Positions 53,649 through 62,001 of a stretch of 64,000 nucleotides of DNA are shown piece by piece. Each line of letters starts with the position of its first letter. The stretch's first letter is position 1. The notes under the pieces were generated by a model that ran no database searches, was not told the origin of the DNA, and saw nothing but the letters and a program-made list of their open reading frames with translations. Source of the stretch: Alloacidobacterium sp035547425 (GTDB taxonomy: Bacteria; Acidobacteriota; Terriglobia; Terriglobales; Acidobacteriaceae); NCBI GenBank assembly GCA_035547425.1, contig DASZUU010000052.1, positions 87,310-151,309 on the forward strand, read 5' to 3'. The position numbers and the translations under genes were made by a program.

Positions 53649-56198
53649 TTACTCGACGCCCAATTTTGCAAAAAGAAGTCGGCAGGCAGCCCTCGCCAGT
53701 TCAGCTTCCTTTGAATTTCCGGCACCCTTCGCTGCGTACACGGCGGCGATCTCAAGTAGACTGCCATACTCGTTCTTAATCTGCGCTTGGATTCGCTCTG
53801 CGCCTGCGGCATCAATTTTCGGGATATCCGCGTACGTGATCATCCAAACTTTACCGTCGAAGAAGAGTTTCGGGTTATAGCGAAATAGGGCGACAATCCC
53901 TTGTGGACGAAGGAAGTGGACGAACTGGCCGTTGTCTTTCAGAGACGACAATTCAGCCACATCTCGTCCCTGCCGAACCAACTCGGAAGCCAAAGCCGTC
54001 TTTTCCTCCTGCGGCAGGTTCGTGTAAACATCTGCGCTTTCCGCCCCGAGAGCGTCCGCAAGCCGTGATCGCAATGACGAGAAGAGCGATTCCAGCTCCG
54101 TGTCCACCTCTGAAGTGCTGTATTTTTCCGGCCGGTACCGATAGAGAAACTCATGGATCAATTTGGTCAGCGAATGTTCAGCGGGAAATTTCGATGCTTG
54201 TGATCCGTAATATGAGACTAGATAGGCTGATGTTTCCGCAGCGACCTGCTGATCAATTGCCATTCCGGCTTGCTGGAATAATGGGTGCATTGGATCAACA
54301 AAGATTTCGATATCCGAGCCCACAAGGCGAACACTAGGGAGTTGCGTGAACGACCCATCGGAGTGGTAGGAGCGAATCGGTCCGTCCGTTAGATAGGTCG
54401 TGACGTCAATCGGTGATGAGCTTTCTCCGGATGCCAAACGAACGGTGAGAGCCGTGAACGACAAGCTGTCGTCCCGATGACTGATCGCTTTCAGTCCTTC
54501 TCTCGACACCGGATTTAGGGCCCCCCGAACCTGCGTGCATACGGAGCACACTGTACTCTCGGAAGAGTTCGCAGTGGAGCACACCTCGCAGGTCCACGGT
54601 TTTTCTACGTGAGGAACTTGATTTGCTCCGCAATGGAGGCATGTCACGCTACTTTTGCTGATCACCTGCTTGCAATCTGCGTTGATACACTCCTTGCCGT
54701 CGAAGATGTGAGCGCAGTTCGGGCATTCCTCCATACCATCTGGAGACTCCAAGTGGCATTCGGGGCACTTCCTCAACCCCGCAATAGGTTTTTGGTCGGC
54801 CTGTTCTACTAATTTGTACCACTCGGCGTCATCGAAGTATCCCGGCTCACGCGCGTCGAACTTTTGTCGTAATTCGTCGATCTCAGCCTTGCTGAGTGCG
54901 CGCGGCTCGTTGCTCCCCGGAAGCCACTTGCCCATGGACATGCTACGTTTACCTGGCGTTCTAACTTTTCGGTAGCCTTGATACAACCTGAAGATCGGAC
55001 TGGTGTTTGTGTCAGCACCAGGGCGCTCCGGCTGCAGACTGCTTCGTCCCCGAAGAAAATCGATCGCACGGCGCCACTCAGGGCTGCTTCGCTCAAAGTT
55101 TTGCTTAGCGGGGTCCACTGGCACGTGATCAAGATGGATTTCGCCAACGATCCGGCCCTCACGATTGTCAATCGGATAATCAACGATCGGATCGCCCCCT
55201 GTTTCCGGATCTTGAAAGGTGAAGAAGGGCTCCTTTTCAAGCAAGCGAATCGCTCGACCGTTCCGAACCAGATCGATGCCGAAGTGGCTGGCATCCATGA
55301 ACCGTTGAATTCCCAACCAACCAGAGATCCGTTCTTCTTGCGTAAGCATGCTGGTACTGCCGCAACTCCCATCGGGACACTTCGTTTCGCCATCAGGTAT
55401 CACCGCGCCGCATGCCGCGCACTTCCGGTAGGTATGTATCACCTTGTTCGTGAAACGGTATACCGCCGGGATTTTGCCGTGCTTGGTATGTTCAACGGAT
55501 CGCTCATCCGACCAGATGCAGTGATGAAAAGCCTCGACGCTATCCTCACCCACCATGATTCGAACCTTTTTATCTCTCAAAAGCGTCGCATAAGTTCTGC
55601 CCAGCAAGCCAAGGGTCTTAGGGCGGCCAATCGAGACGAGCTTCATCATAAAGCCATAATTCTGGTTCCCAGGCCCCCAAGGCTGCGTGACTTCGACAAT
55701 CGTCCCGTGTGGAAGCCCTTCCGGCTTCGGAACCTGCATTGCTTTCACCTTGAAGTTCCCAGAGTTCCTCAAGCCGACGAGGTCGATCACTGTTTCCACT
55801 GCATGATCATCACCTTCGCGTGCGGTGACCAGTCGGGTTACTCGGCCGAGTTTACCTGTCGCTATATTGAAACCAACGCCGAAGAGACCCAAGCTGCCAT
55901 GGCGCGGCTTGCTTGAATAACCGGCTCGAAGCGAATTCTCAACCTCCGAAAGTGTCATTCCCGGCCCGTTGTCTCGTATCCTAACTCGGGCAGAGCCCTC
56001 CTCCACTTCGTGTCTTGTAGGAAGGTCAATCACTACTAACGCCGGCTCGGTTGAAGTGGTGAATGCATCGATAGAGTTGTCGATCAATTCGCAGAGACTG
56101 TCAATTGGCCTCATCTCAAGGTATGTGAGAACCTGCAGGATCTGCGGATCGGGCGTGATCGTAATCTCAGAGTTGAGATCGTGCACTGGCGTACTCAT
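53649..56198 (-). CDS. MORC-like GHKL ATPase with multiple zinc ribbons
   Basis: An 849 aa protein. The N-terminal GHKL ATPase shows SLCELIDNSIDAF (Mg-binding Asn), RIRDNGPGM and GLFGVGFNIATGKLG, the MutL/Hsp90/MORC layout. An S5-like domain follows. Zinc ribbons are CAACGAVIPDGETKCPDGSCG (~255) and, near 455-540, CPECHLESPDGMEECPNC, CINADCKQVISKSSVTCLHC and a RanBP2-type WTCEVCSTANSSESTVCSVC. The C-terminal 300 residues are unassigned. MORC ATPases are thought to clamp and loop DNA on ATP binding. In the operon it probably couples DNA recognition to the nuclease-helicase. Its start overlaps the previous gene by four bases (ATGA). Confidence 0.9.
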   Translation of the reverse strand: MSTPVHDLNSEITITPDPQILQVLTYLEMRPIDSLCELIDNSIDAFTTSTEPALVVIDLPTRHEVEEGSARVRIRDNGPGMTLSEVENSLRAGYSSKPRHGSLGLFGVGFNIATGKLGRVTRLVTAREGDDHAVETVIDLVGLRNSGNFKVKAMQVPKPEGLPHGTIVEVTQPWGPGNQNYGFMMKLVSIGRPKTLGLLGRTYATLLRDKKVRIMVGEDSVEAFHHCIWSDERSVEHTKHGKIPAVYRFTNKVIHTYRKCAACGAVIPDGETKCPDGSCGSTSMLTQEERISGWLGIQRFMDASHFGIDLVRNGRAIRLLEKEPFFTFQDPETGGDPIVDYPIDNREGRIVGEIHLDHVPVDPAKQNFERSSPEWRRAIDFLRGRSSLQPERPGADTNTSPIFRLYQGYRKVRTPGKRSMSMGKWLPGSNEPRALSKAEIDELRQKFDAREPGYFDDAEWYKLVEQADQKPIAGLRKCPECHLESPDGMEECPNCAHIFDGKECINADCKQVISKSSVTCLHCGANQVPHVEKPWTCEVCSTANSSESTVCSVCTQVRGALNPVSREGLKAISHRDDSLSFTALTVRLASGESSSPIDVTTYLTDGPIRSYHSDGSFTQLPSVRLVGSDIEIFVDPMHPLFQQAGMAIDQQVAAETSAYLVSYYGSQASKFPAEHSLTKLIHEFLYRYRPEKYSTSEVDTELESLFSSLRSRLADALGAESADVYTNLPQEEKTALASELVRQGRDVAELSSLKDNGQFVHFLRPQGIVALFRYNPKLFFDGKVWMITYADIPKIDAAGAERIQAQIKNEYGSLLEIAAVYAAKGAGNSKEAELARAACRLLFAKLGVE

Positions 56199-56881
56199 TT
56201 TGTGATCTCTTCAAGAAGTTTGGGGTTCAACGAGGACCAGACGGTACTCGGTCCCCTGCGCGTAGATTGAACTGCTTCAGCCGCCCTCATTAGCGTGAGC
56301 ATATTTCTGAGGCGACGATATGGGGTGGGCGGAGGATCAGTGGGGGGATATCTGAGGTGTTTCTTCAAGATGCTGGAGAGATCATCCTGGCCAGGCCGAA
56401 AGCTTTTCATAACAGCCCAGTAGACCTCATTTGTTGTAAGAGGACGGGGGCTCGCTAGTATCCCTGCGGCCAGAATTGCAAATGGCTTTTCATCCGCCTG
56501 GTGGACATTACAGAACTCCGAATGATGCCTGAACATATCCATCAGTACATCCGATTTCGAAGTCCTCTTCGCTAACACATCGCCGCCTTTGGCTGTTATT
56601 TCAAATTGCCGATTGGATAATGAAACCACTCCAGTTCGCGTCCAGGAGTTCGGATAATCTCGAAACAACGGACGAAAGTGACCTTCGGCGGTTGTGCTCC
56701 TCCAAGCTTCCTTCGGGAATGCGCGCTCGAGTTCGGTATAGATCGCACTCGCTGAATCGTATACGCGCTCTCCGCGATGCTTAGAGATGATTCTGAGAAC
56801 GTCAGACCAGATCGGTTCTTTCCAGAGCCCCTCACGTCCGCTGTCGATGCCTACCCAGCTACAGTCGTACTTGCTCCTCAT
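56195..56881 (-). CDS. Unknown winged-helix-like component of the restriction island
   Basis: A 228 aa soluble protein with no named family. The N-terminal half (SDVLRIISKHRGERVYDSASAIYTELERAF ... SNRQFEITAKGGDVLAKR) and the middle (FAILAAGILASPRPLTTNEVYWAVMKSF) both read like winged-helix DNA-binding or restriction-system adaptor domains. A basic end follows (YRRLRNMLTLMRAAEAVQSTRRG). It is sandwiched with a 1-base overlap to the methylase stop and a 4-base overlap to the MORC gene, so it is an obligate part of the system. It may be a specificity or bridging subunit; that is inference. Confidence 0.75.
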   Translation of the reverse strand: MRSKYDCSWVGIDSGREGLWKEPIWSDVLRIISKHRGERVYDSASAIYTELERAFPKEAWRSTTAEGHFRPLFRDYPNSWTRTGVVSLSNRQFEITAKGGDVLAKRTSKSDVLMDMFRHHSEFCNVHQADEKPFAILAAGILASPRPLTTNEVYWAVMKSFRPGQDDLSSILKKHLRYPPTDPPPTPYRRLRNMLTLMRAAEAVQSTRRGPSTVWSSLNPKLLEEITK

Positions 56882-58050
56882 CAGTCGAGACCCTCTGGAA
56901 AAAGGTGCTCTTGGCCCAAGAGCTCCAGTATTTCACCGAGGGTGCGTCTGGGCCCGGCGAAGAATTGGCTCATGATTTCTCGGCCTATACAAGCGGCCAA
57001 CAGGGGAGGAACCGCATTTCCCACTTGCCTGATTGGGTGGCGAGAAGTTCCGGAAAATGCCCACCAGTCAGGGAAAGACTGTACTCTCGCCGACTCGCGC
57101 GGTGAGACCTCGCGCGGTTCATAAGGGTGAACGTGTCCCTTTCCTCCTCCCTTGTCAGAACCGACGATTATTGTGAAACTTGGGCGATCTGGGTCGAGTT
57201 TGTTGATTCGCGTCCGGGAATCGCGCTCTCCGAAATCAAGGCGTGCATATCGATCCATGATCCGTTTGCTGTGCCGCCGCCCTACATGGTTCGGTAGGGT
57301 TTCACCGAGGATCGGCAATCCGCGAAGGGCATCGCTTACCGTGCGGTAACGCAGTAATTCTCCAGTGGGAGTTTCGGAGCATATCTTGGGAATCTCCGCG
57401 ATCGTTGTTCCAGCTCTATTCCCAATAACAAACACGCGATCCCGGAATTGCGGAACACCGTAATCTGCAGAATTCAAACGGAACACTGAGAGCGCGTAGT
57501 GGACCCCCTTGCACGGCCGCTCCAGCTTTTTACATAGCTCTTCGAAAACTTCGCCGTCATTGATAGTCAATAATCCGAAGACATTCTCAAAAACGAAGGC
57601 CTTCGGTTGTATCTCTCGCAGCAGCCTAAGATATTCGAACGCCAACAGTCCGCGAGGATCTTCAACCCCCTTACGCTTGCCGAAAACGCTAAACGCTTGG
57701 CATGGCGGACCTCCCGCCAATAAATCAACCTCTCCTCGTTTGAGACCGATCGCAGTAAGAATTTCATTTGATGAGAGATGCGCGACATCGGCCTCTTTTA
57801 TTTTTGCTGCCCGCAGAAACGGCAGGTTGTGTTTAGTGGCATATTGCTTCCCCATCTCAAGTGTTATGCAGCTATGAGGATCAATATCAGTGGCAAAAAC
57901 TGTTTCGAAGCCAGCGGCTTCAAGACCGAGATCTAGGCCGCCTCCACCACTGAACAAGGAAACGAGTGTTTTACGAGCACCCGCGACGGGTGCTTCGATT
58001 TCGACTCTGGCCGACCTCGCAATTTGTGTATTCACGTTCGGATTTCCCAT
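56881..58050 (-). CDS. DNA (cytosine-5) methyltransferase
   Basis: A 389 aa enzyme that methylates cytosine at C5 in a specific site using S-adenosylmethionine. Motif I is SLFSGGGGLDLGLEAAGF, motif IV GGPPCQAFS with catalytic Cys117, motif VI VFENVFG, motif VIII QFRDRVFVIGNR. Motifs IX/X are at the end (ESARVQSFPDWWAFSG, RQVGNAVPPLLA). The target-recognition region between VIII and IX is short, and the recognition site is unknown. It is the self-protection half of the restriction island and follows a small RHH gene after a 3-base gap. Confidence 0.95.
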   Translation of the reverse strand: MGNPNVNTQIARSARVEIEAPVAGARKTLVSLFSGGGGLDLGLEAAGFETVFATDIDPHSCITLEMGKQYATKHNLPFLRAAKIKEADVAHLSSNEILTAIGLKRGEVDLLAGGPPCQAFSVFGKRKGVEDPRGLLAFEYLRLLREIQPKAFVFENVFGLLTINDGEVFEELCKKLERPCKGVHYALSVFRLNSADYGVPQFRDRVFVIGNRAGTTIAEIPKICSETPTGELLRYRTVSDALRGLPILGETLPNHVGRRHSKRIMDRYARLDFGERDSRTRINKLDPDRPSFTIIVGSDKGGGKGHVHPYEPREVSPRESARVQSFPDWWAFSGTSRHPIRQVGNAVPPLLAACIGREIMSQFFAGPRRTLGEILELLGQEHLFPEGLD

Positions 58051-58053
58051 CTC

Positions 58054-58281
58054 CTAGGGGGCCAGCCCAGGTCTCGCACTATCCAAGGTCGCGCCGAGTT
58101 CCTCCTGAAACATCGGCAGTTGTCTTCCAGATCTGACATATTGGTCGGCGCACCGGAGAAACCAGTCCTTCAACGTCTCGCCGTTGCTGGAAAGCACTGA
58201 GTAGAGTTCACGTTTGATCTCCGGAGGAATCTCGATCACGACGCGGCCACTCGATCCAACACTCACGGAAATGCCCTCCAT
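58054..58281 (-). CDS. Small ribbon-helix-helix-like regulator heading the restriction operon
   Basis: A 75 aa protein. The pattern GRVVIEIPPEIKRELYSVLSSNGETLKDWFLRCADQYV is a beta-strand followed by two helices, like ribbon-helix-helix repressors. A disordered tail follows. Its ATG at 58281 is embedded in an inverted repeat, a good place for autoregulation. By position it could be the controller protein that delays nuclease expression until methylation is complete; this is inferred. Confidence 0.65.
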   Translation of the reverse strand: MEGISVSVGSSGRVVIEIPPEIKRELYSVLSSNGETLKDWFLRCADQYVRSGRQLPMFQEELGATLDSARPGLAP

Positions 58282-58307
58282 GTAACGTGCCTAATGTTAC
58301 ATAACAT
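58280..58307. promoter_or_regulatory. Operator-like nested inverted repeats at the restriction-operon start
   Basis: ATGTAAC at 58280-58286 and GTTACAT at 58296-58302 are exact inverted copies with a 9-base spacer. A second pair, ATGTT at 58294-58298 and AACAT at 58303-58307, overlaps the right arm. The left arm includes the RHH start codon, so a bound dimer would block transcription or translation of the operon. Confidence 0.6.
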
Positions 58308-58358
58308 GCCGATTCGGGGCAAGGCCCATTCGGAAACTGAAAAATCTGCACTTTGCCG

Positions 58359-58375
58359 CACAAGTTGTGGCACAA
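58359..58375. promoter_or_regulatory. Operator-like repeats before the toxin-antitoxin pair
   Basis: CACAA (58359-58363), TTGTG (58365-58369) and CACAA (58371-58375) form two overlapping perfect inverted repeats with single-base centres, nine bases before the antitoxin ATG at 58385. Spacing suits binding of the Xre-like antitoxin or toxin complex. Confidence 0.6.
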
Positions 58376-58384
58376 TGTAGATGC

Positions 58385-58804
58385 ATGAACGCGTCGAACA
58401 CCCAGATCGGGGACTGGCTGGGGCTACCCCCCCCCGCCACGGAAGGCGAGATTCTCCGCATTGTGGAGGGACGGCTGGCACCCTCGATCATCAAGCGGCT
58501 GGTCGCCCTTGGACTGGAACGCCCGGAAATTGACGCTGTAATCATTCCATCGCGGACCCTACAGCACCGCCGCTCTCGCCGAGAAAAGCTGACCGTCGAG
58601 GAGTCGGATCGGGTATTGCGCGTAATTCGTGTACTGTCTCTGGCCGAAACGGTCTACGCAAGCCGCGAACGGGCCTTAGCCTGGCTTCGGAAACCACATC
58701 CGCGCTTGGATGGACGCACACCTCTCTCACTACTCCACACAGATACTGGTAGCCGAATTGTTGAGGAGCTGCTGATACAGATTGATGAAGGCATGTTCGT
58801 CTGA
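58385..58804 (+). CDS. Antitoxin of the Xre/MbcA/ParS type (RES partner)
   Basis: A 139 aa protein. The C-terminal ~60 residues (YASRERALAWLRKPHPRLDGRTPLSLLHTDTG) carry the conserved antitoxin toxin-binding domain (DUF2384), in which W-x(4)-P-L-LL is typical. The N-terminal part (GEILRIVEGRLAPSIIKRLVALGLE) is the helical dimer/DNA-binding portion. A GTG at 58367 would add six residues; the ATG is preferred. A run of nine C residues at 58427-58435 encodes PPP and is prone to slippage. The stop overlaps the toxin ATG by one base (TGATG). Confidence 0.88.
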   Translation: MNASNTQIGDWLGLPPPATEGEILRIVEGRLAPSIIKRLVALGLERPEIDAVIIPSRTLQHRRSRREKLTVEESDRVLRVIRVLSLAETVYASRERALAWLRKPHPRLDGRTPLSLLHTDTGSRIVEELLIQIDEGMFV

Positions 58805-59244
58805 TGGTCTTCTGGCGAATCAGCCGGCATCGTGACCTGAGCGGCATTGGTGGGCTCCGGGCTGCGGGACGATGGCACTACGCTGGCCGTGCAATTGTGT
58901 ATCTGGCCGAGAGCCCAGCTTCATGTCTGCTTGAAGTGTGCGTTCATACAAGCGCGAACGATGTACCACCTGAATTCACTCTGCTGAAGATCGAGGGACC
59001 TGAGATTGCCATTCCGTCGGTCGGAACGCATGAGCTGTCAGATGACTGGCGCATGCGGATCGAGGTCACCCGAGATTTGGGATCAACGTGGCTTGAACGG
59101 AACGATAGTGTTCTCCTCCGCGTGCCGAGCGCAATTGTGCCAGAAACCATGAATTATCTGTTCAACCCCTCACATGCCAACGCCGCCGAGTTTCAGATTG
59201 TTGAGGCGATCACTTATCCTTTCGACGCGAGGCTTAAGAAGTAA
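58804..59244 (+). CDS. RES-domain toxin
   Basis: A 146 aa toxin of the RES family, which degrades NAD+ in cells when freed from its antitoxin. The family residues R, E and S can be placed as the Arg in FWRISRHRD, the Glu in SCLLEVCVH and the Ser in FNPSHANAAEF. Length is typical. It is coupled to the antitoxin by a one-base overlap. Located between the restriction operon and the relaxase, it probably stabilises the element. Confidence 0.92.
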   Translation: MVFWRISRHRDLSGIGGLRAAGRWHYAGRAIVYLAESPASCLLEVCVHTSANDVPPEFTLLKIEGPEIAIPSVGTHELSDDWRMRIEVTRDLGSTWLERNDSVLLRVPSAIVPETMNYLFNPSHANAAEFQIVEAITYPFDARLKK

Positions 59245-59277
59245 CTCCTCACTAGGTGTTTGTACTCGAAATGGTGA

Positions 59278-61995
59278 CTAGCTAATCGATAGAGCTTCAT
59301 TCACCGCTTGGCTTTGCTCGACATCGAGGGCTGAGGATTTGGTGACCTCGGTTGCAAACTGTTGGCCCAAGCGGTTCAGATCGTCTGTGTAAATTAGGGC
59401 TTCGTGCCTGGCGCGCGATACGGCGACATAACCAAATCGCGAACTGAGGAGATCGGGGTGAACACTGGTGTCGGCGTGTACTAAGACCCGGTCAGTCGTC
59501 AGCCCTTGAGAACTATGGCTCGTGACAGCGTATCCGTGATCGAAATGGCGATGTTCTGAGCTCTGGAATTCAATCTGGCGGTCACCATCGAGACGTGCGC
59601 ATATGCGGCCGTCTTTAGAAACCGCTTCGATTCTGGCGAGGTCACGATTGGCGACGCCGAGTGATTTGTCCGGCGCGGTGAACTGTATGCGGTCGCCTAC
59701 CGAGAACGCATTGATTGCCTCACGATAGACGCTCACGCCGCTCAGTCGGCGAGGATCATAGTTGACGACCTGCCCCGGTGCTCTTTCAACGGACAATAAG
59801 TTGGTCGGCGAATCTATTCCGACCACGGTTGCGTAGGAGCCCGGTTCAATTCCCAGCATCTGACTACCTCGGGAGTAGCGAACGACATCGCCGACTTCAT
59901 AATGTTTTGCCCATGCTCGATCGGCGCCCGTCATGTCCTGTCGTTGAACGAGGACCCGAAACTGATGATCTTCGCGATCCAATCTGCCGATTGTCCGCAG
60001 TTCCTCCCTGACAGCGACGTTTAGTTGACGGCGCGAAGCATTATCCGGAGAAACGATGAGTGTGTTTTCAGGTGAGGTCGCGTAGGACTTGGCAACGGCG
60101 CGAATCCGTTCTTGGCCATCAGGAATCTCCTGAACTCGTCCTTGGTCGCGCAGTTTGATCAAGGCGGCTGCAGTGCGCCCCTTCGCAAGCAATTCGACGG
60201 CGGATTTCAGTGCGGGATCCTTCTGACGAACGATCTGGTCCAGTTTTGCAGTGCGCATTCCTGCCGCTTGCAACTGCTCGAAGGGACGCCCCGCCTCGAC
60301 TCCTTGGTGCTGGCGCGTGTCACCGATTAGAAGCACCCGATCTTGCAGCCCCAGCCGAGCAAGGAAGTCACGTACCTGGCGTGTGCTTGCGAGACTCGAT
60401 TCGTCCACAAAATAGAAGTGCCGCTGATCAGGCCGGTCGTTCGGGCAGGAGAGGAAACTTTGCAGAGTACGCGACTCAATTCCGGAATCTCGAAGTTGTT
60501 TGGTGGCTCGCGATGTGGGGGCGAATCCCTCAACGGTGTATCCTTGCGCCTCAACGGCAGCCCTTACCACCGAAAGCGTGGTGGTTTTTCCCGCGCCGGC
60601 GAATCCCTGAATCGCTTGAATCCGATCAGCCGAACTCAAAACGTCTTCCACTACTTCTGATTGAGCCCGGTTTAGGTGCGTGTGTTTAGCCGCGAACGTG
60701 ACTGCATCCTGCCGAGAAAGGACAGGCGAGAGTTGGTTCATTCCGCGGCGTAGTTCGTTGATAATCTCGCTTTCATCCTTGATTGTCCTCTCTGTTGTGA
60801 ATAAGCGGGCCGGGCTCAATTTAGGCCGTTGTACTTCCTGAAACTCCCCGGTTGCCGTCCGATTTCCCAGGTGTTGCCGCACCTGTGAAAAGGTGACTCC
60901 TCCCATGCCGCGGCGAAGCGCGTCACGGACGAGGAGTCGCTCATCAACCACCGCTTCCCGTTCGAAATTTTTGTCGCGAGCAAACGTCACAGATTCTCGG
61001 ACTCGCTCTTGAGCATGATCGGTGGACACCGCATTCTGTTGGAGGCGGAGGCGATCGTGCGCGCCACGGACGACGACCTCAGCCTGGTTCCCGAACTGCC
61101 GCGCCAGTTTGCGATGCGCAGCCATGACCTCGGCAGTGGAATGAGGTTCTTTGCGATCACGGGTGGAGTGCGCGGCGATCTCGGCGGCTTCCTTCCCGTT
61201 CTTTCCCACGCGCTCAAGGTAATCCCGAATCTGCTGGCTTCGTGGACTGGATGCGTCGAGGTACTCTTGGGAGTACCCCTTGATCTCGGGAGCCCCACTT
61301 CGACCGGCTGTGATTTCGTATCCGAGCTGGCGCAAGCGGTACGTGAGTTCGGATTGGTAAATCGCGGCCGCGTACTGCTGCGTTTGGAAGAAACCTCGCT
61401 CCTGCAGCGCACGGTATTCGCCGCTATCACGTTCAGTAATGTTGAAGATGACTACGTGCGTATGCAACTGCGGAGCCACATATCCATCAACAGGGCGCGC
61501 TGTATCATGCTCAAATTTGGCCGCGACGAACCTGCCGGTGATTTCCGGCGGATTATTGCTACCAATGCGAGCGAGAGTGTAGTTTTCGAGCTCTGTTAAT
61601 GCAACTGTCACGGCATCTCGGTGAGCCTGGCGGACACGATCATCACTTCCAACGAGCGCAGTCAGCGATACCGATTTGGGTGCTGAAAAGGTCGCATCCC
61701 ATCCCGCTCGATGTTCCATAGTCTTGATGGTCTTTCCGGTGCTGTCCTGGTATTCGTAGGACGCGCGTTGTTTAACGAGTTGTTCGTCGGACCGCGGATG
61801 TTGCCCGCGACTCAATCGAGCGAAATCCTCCGCTGCCACTGCTCCGCGCAGGCCGAATTTCGCCGCCAACTTGCCCTGCCATTCGCCGGAAATCTCTCCT
61901 TTCTGGGACCAGTAGTTCTGCTCACGTGATGTGAATTCTTTGGCGTGGTATGACTGGGCCTGACCCGCCGAGAGCGGCTTGGAAATGATTAGCAT
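59278..61995 (-). CDS. MobF-type relaxase/helicase (TraI/TrwC-like)
   Basis: A 905 aa conjugation initiator. The N-terminal relaxase domain (~1-300) shows catalytic tyrosine candidates in QSYHAKEF (Tyr16) and NYWSQKGE (Tyr28). It also has AGWDATFSAPKSVSL and the three-histidine metal site PQLHTHVVIFN. A superfamily-1 helicase follows (IQGFAGAGKTTTL Walker A ~460; HFYFVDESSLAS ~530; the late block DHGYAVTSHSSQGLTTDRVLVHAD). It nicks the transfer origin, stays bound to the strand and unwinds it. It lies six bases after the coupling-protein gene. The length is shorter than F TraI but normal for broad-host MobF. Confidence 0.93.
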   Translation of the reverse strand: MLIISKPLSAGQAQSYHAKEFTSREQNYWSQKGEISGEWQGKLAAKFGLRGAVAAEDFARLSRGQHPRSDEQLVKQRASYEYQDSTGKTIKTMEHRAGWDATFSAPKSVSLTALVGSDDRVRQAHRDAVTVALTELENYTLARIGSNNPPEITGRFVAAKFEHDTARPVDGYVAPQLHTHVVIFNITERDSGEYRALQERGFFQTQQYAAAIYQSELTYRLRQLGYEITAGRSGAPEIKGYSQEYLDASSPRSQQIRDYLERVGKNGKEAAEIAAHSTRDRKEPHSTAEVMAAHRKLARQFGNQAEVVVRGAHDRLRLQQNAVSTDHAQERVRESVTFARDKNFEREAVVDERLLVRDALRRGMGGVTFSQVRQHLGNRTATGEFQEVQRPKLSPARLFTTERTIKDESEIINELRRGMNQLSPVLSRQDAVTFAAKHTHLNRAQSEVVEDVLSSADRIQAIQGFAGAGKTTTLSVVRAAVEAQGYTVEGFAPTSRATKQLRDSGIESRTLQSFLSCPNDRPDQRHFYFVDESSLASTRQVRDFLARLGLQDRVLLIGDTRQHQGVEAGRPFEQLQAAGMRTAKLDQIVRQKDPALKSAVELLAKGRTAAALIKLRDQGRVQEIPDGQERIRAVAKSYATSPENTLIVSPDNASRRQLNVAVREELRTIGRLDREDHQFRVLVQRQDMTGADRAWAKHYEVGDVVRYSRGSQMLGIEPGSYATVVGIDSPTNLLSVERAPGQVVNYDPRRLSGVSVYREAINAFSVGDRIQFTAPDKSLGVANRDLARIEAVSKDGRICARLDGDRQIEFQSSEHRHFDHGYAVTSHSSQGLTTDRVLVHADTSVHPDLLSSRFGYVAVSRARHEALIYTDDLNRLGQQFATEVTKSSALDVEQSQAVNEALSIS

Positions 61996-62001
61996 GGTGC
62001 T

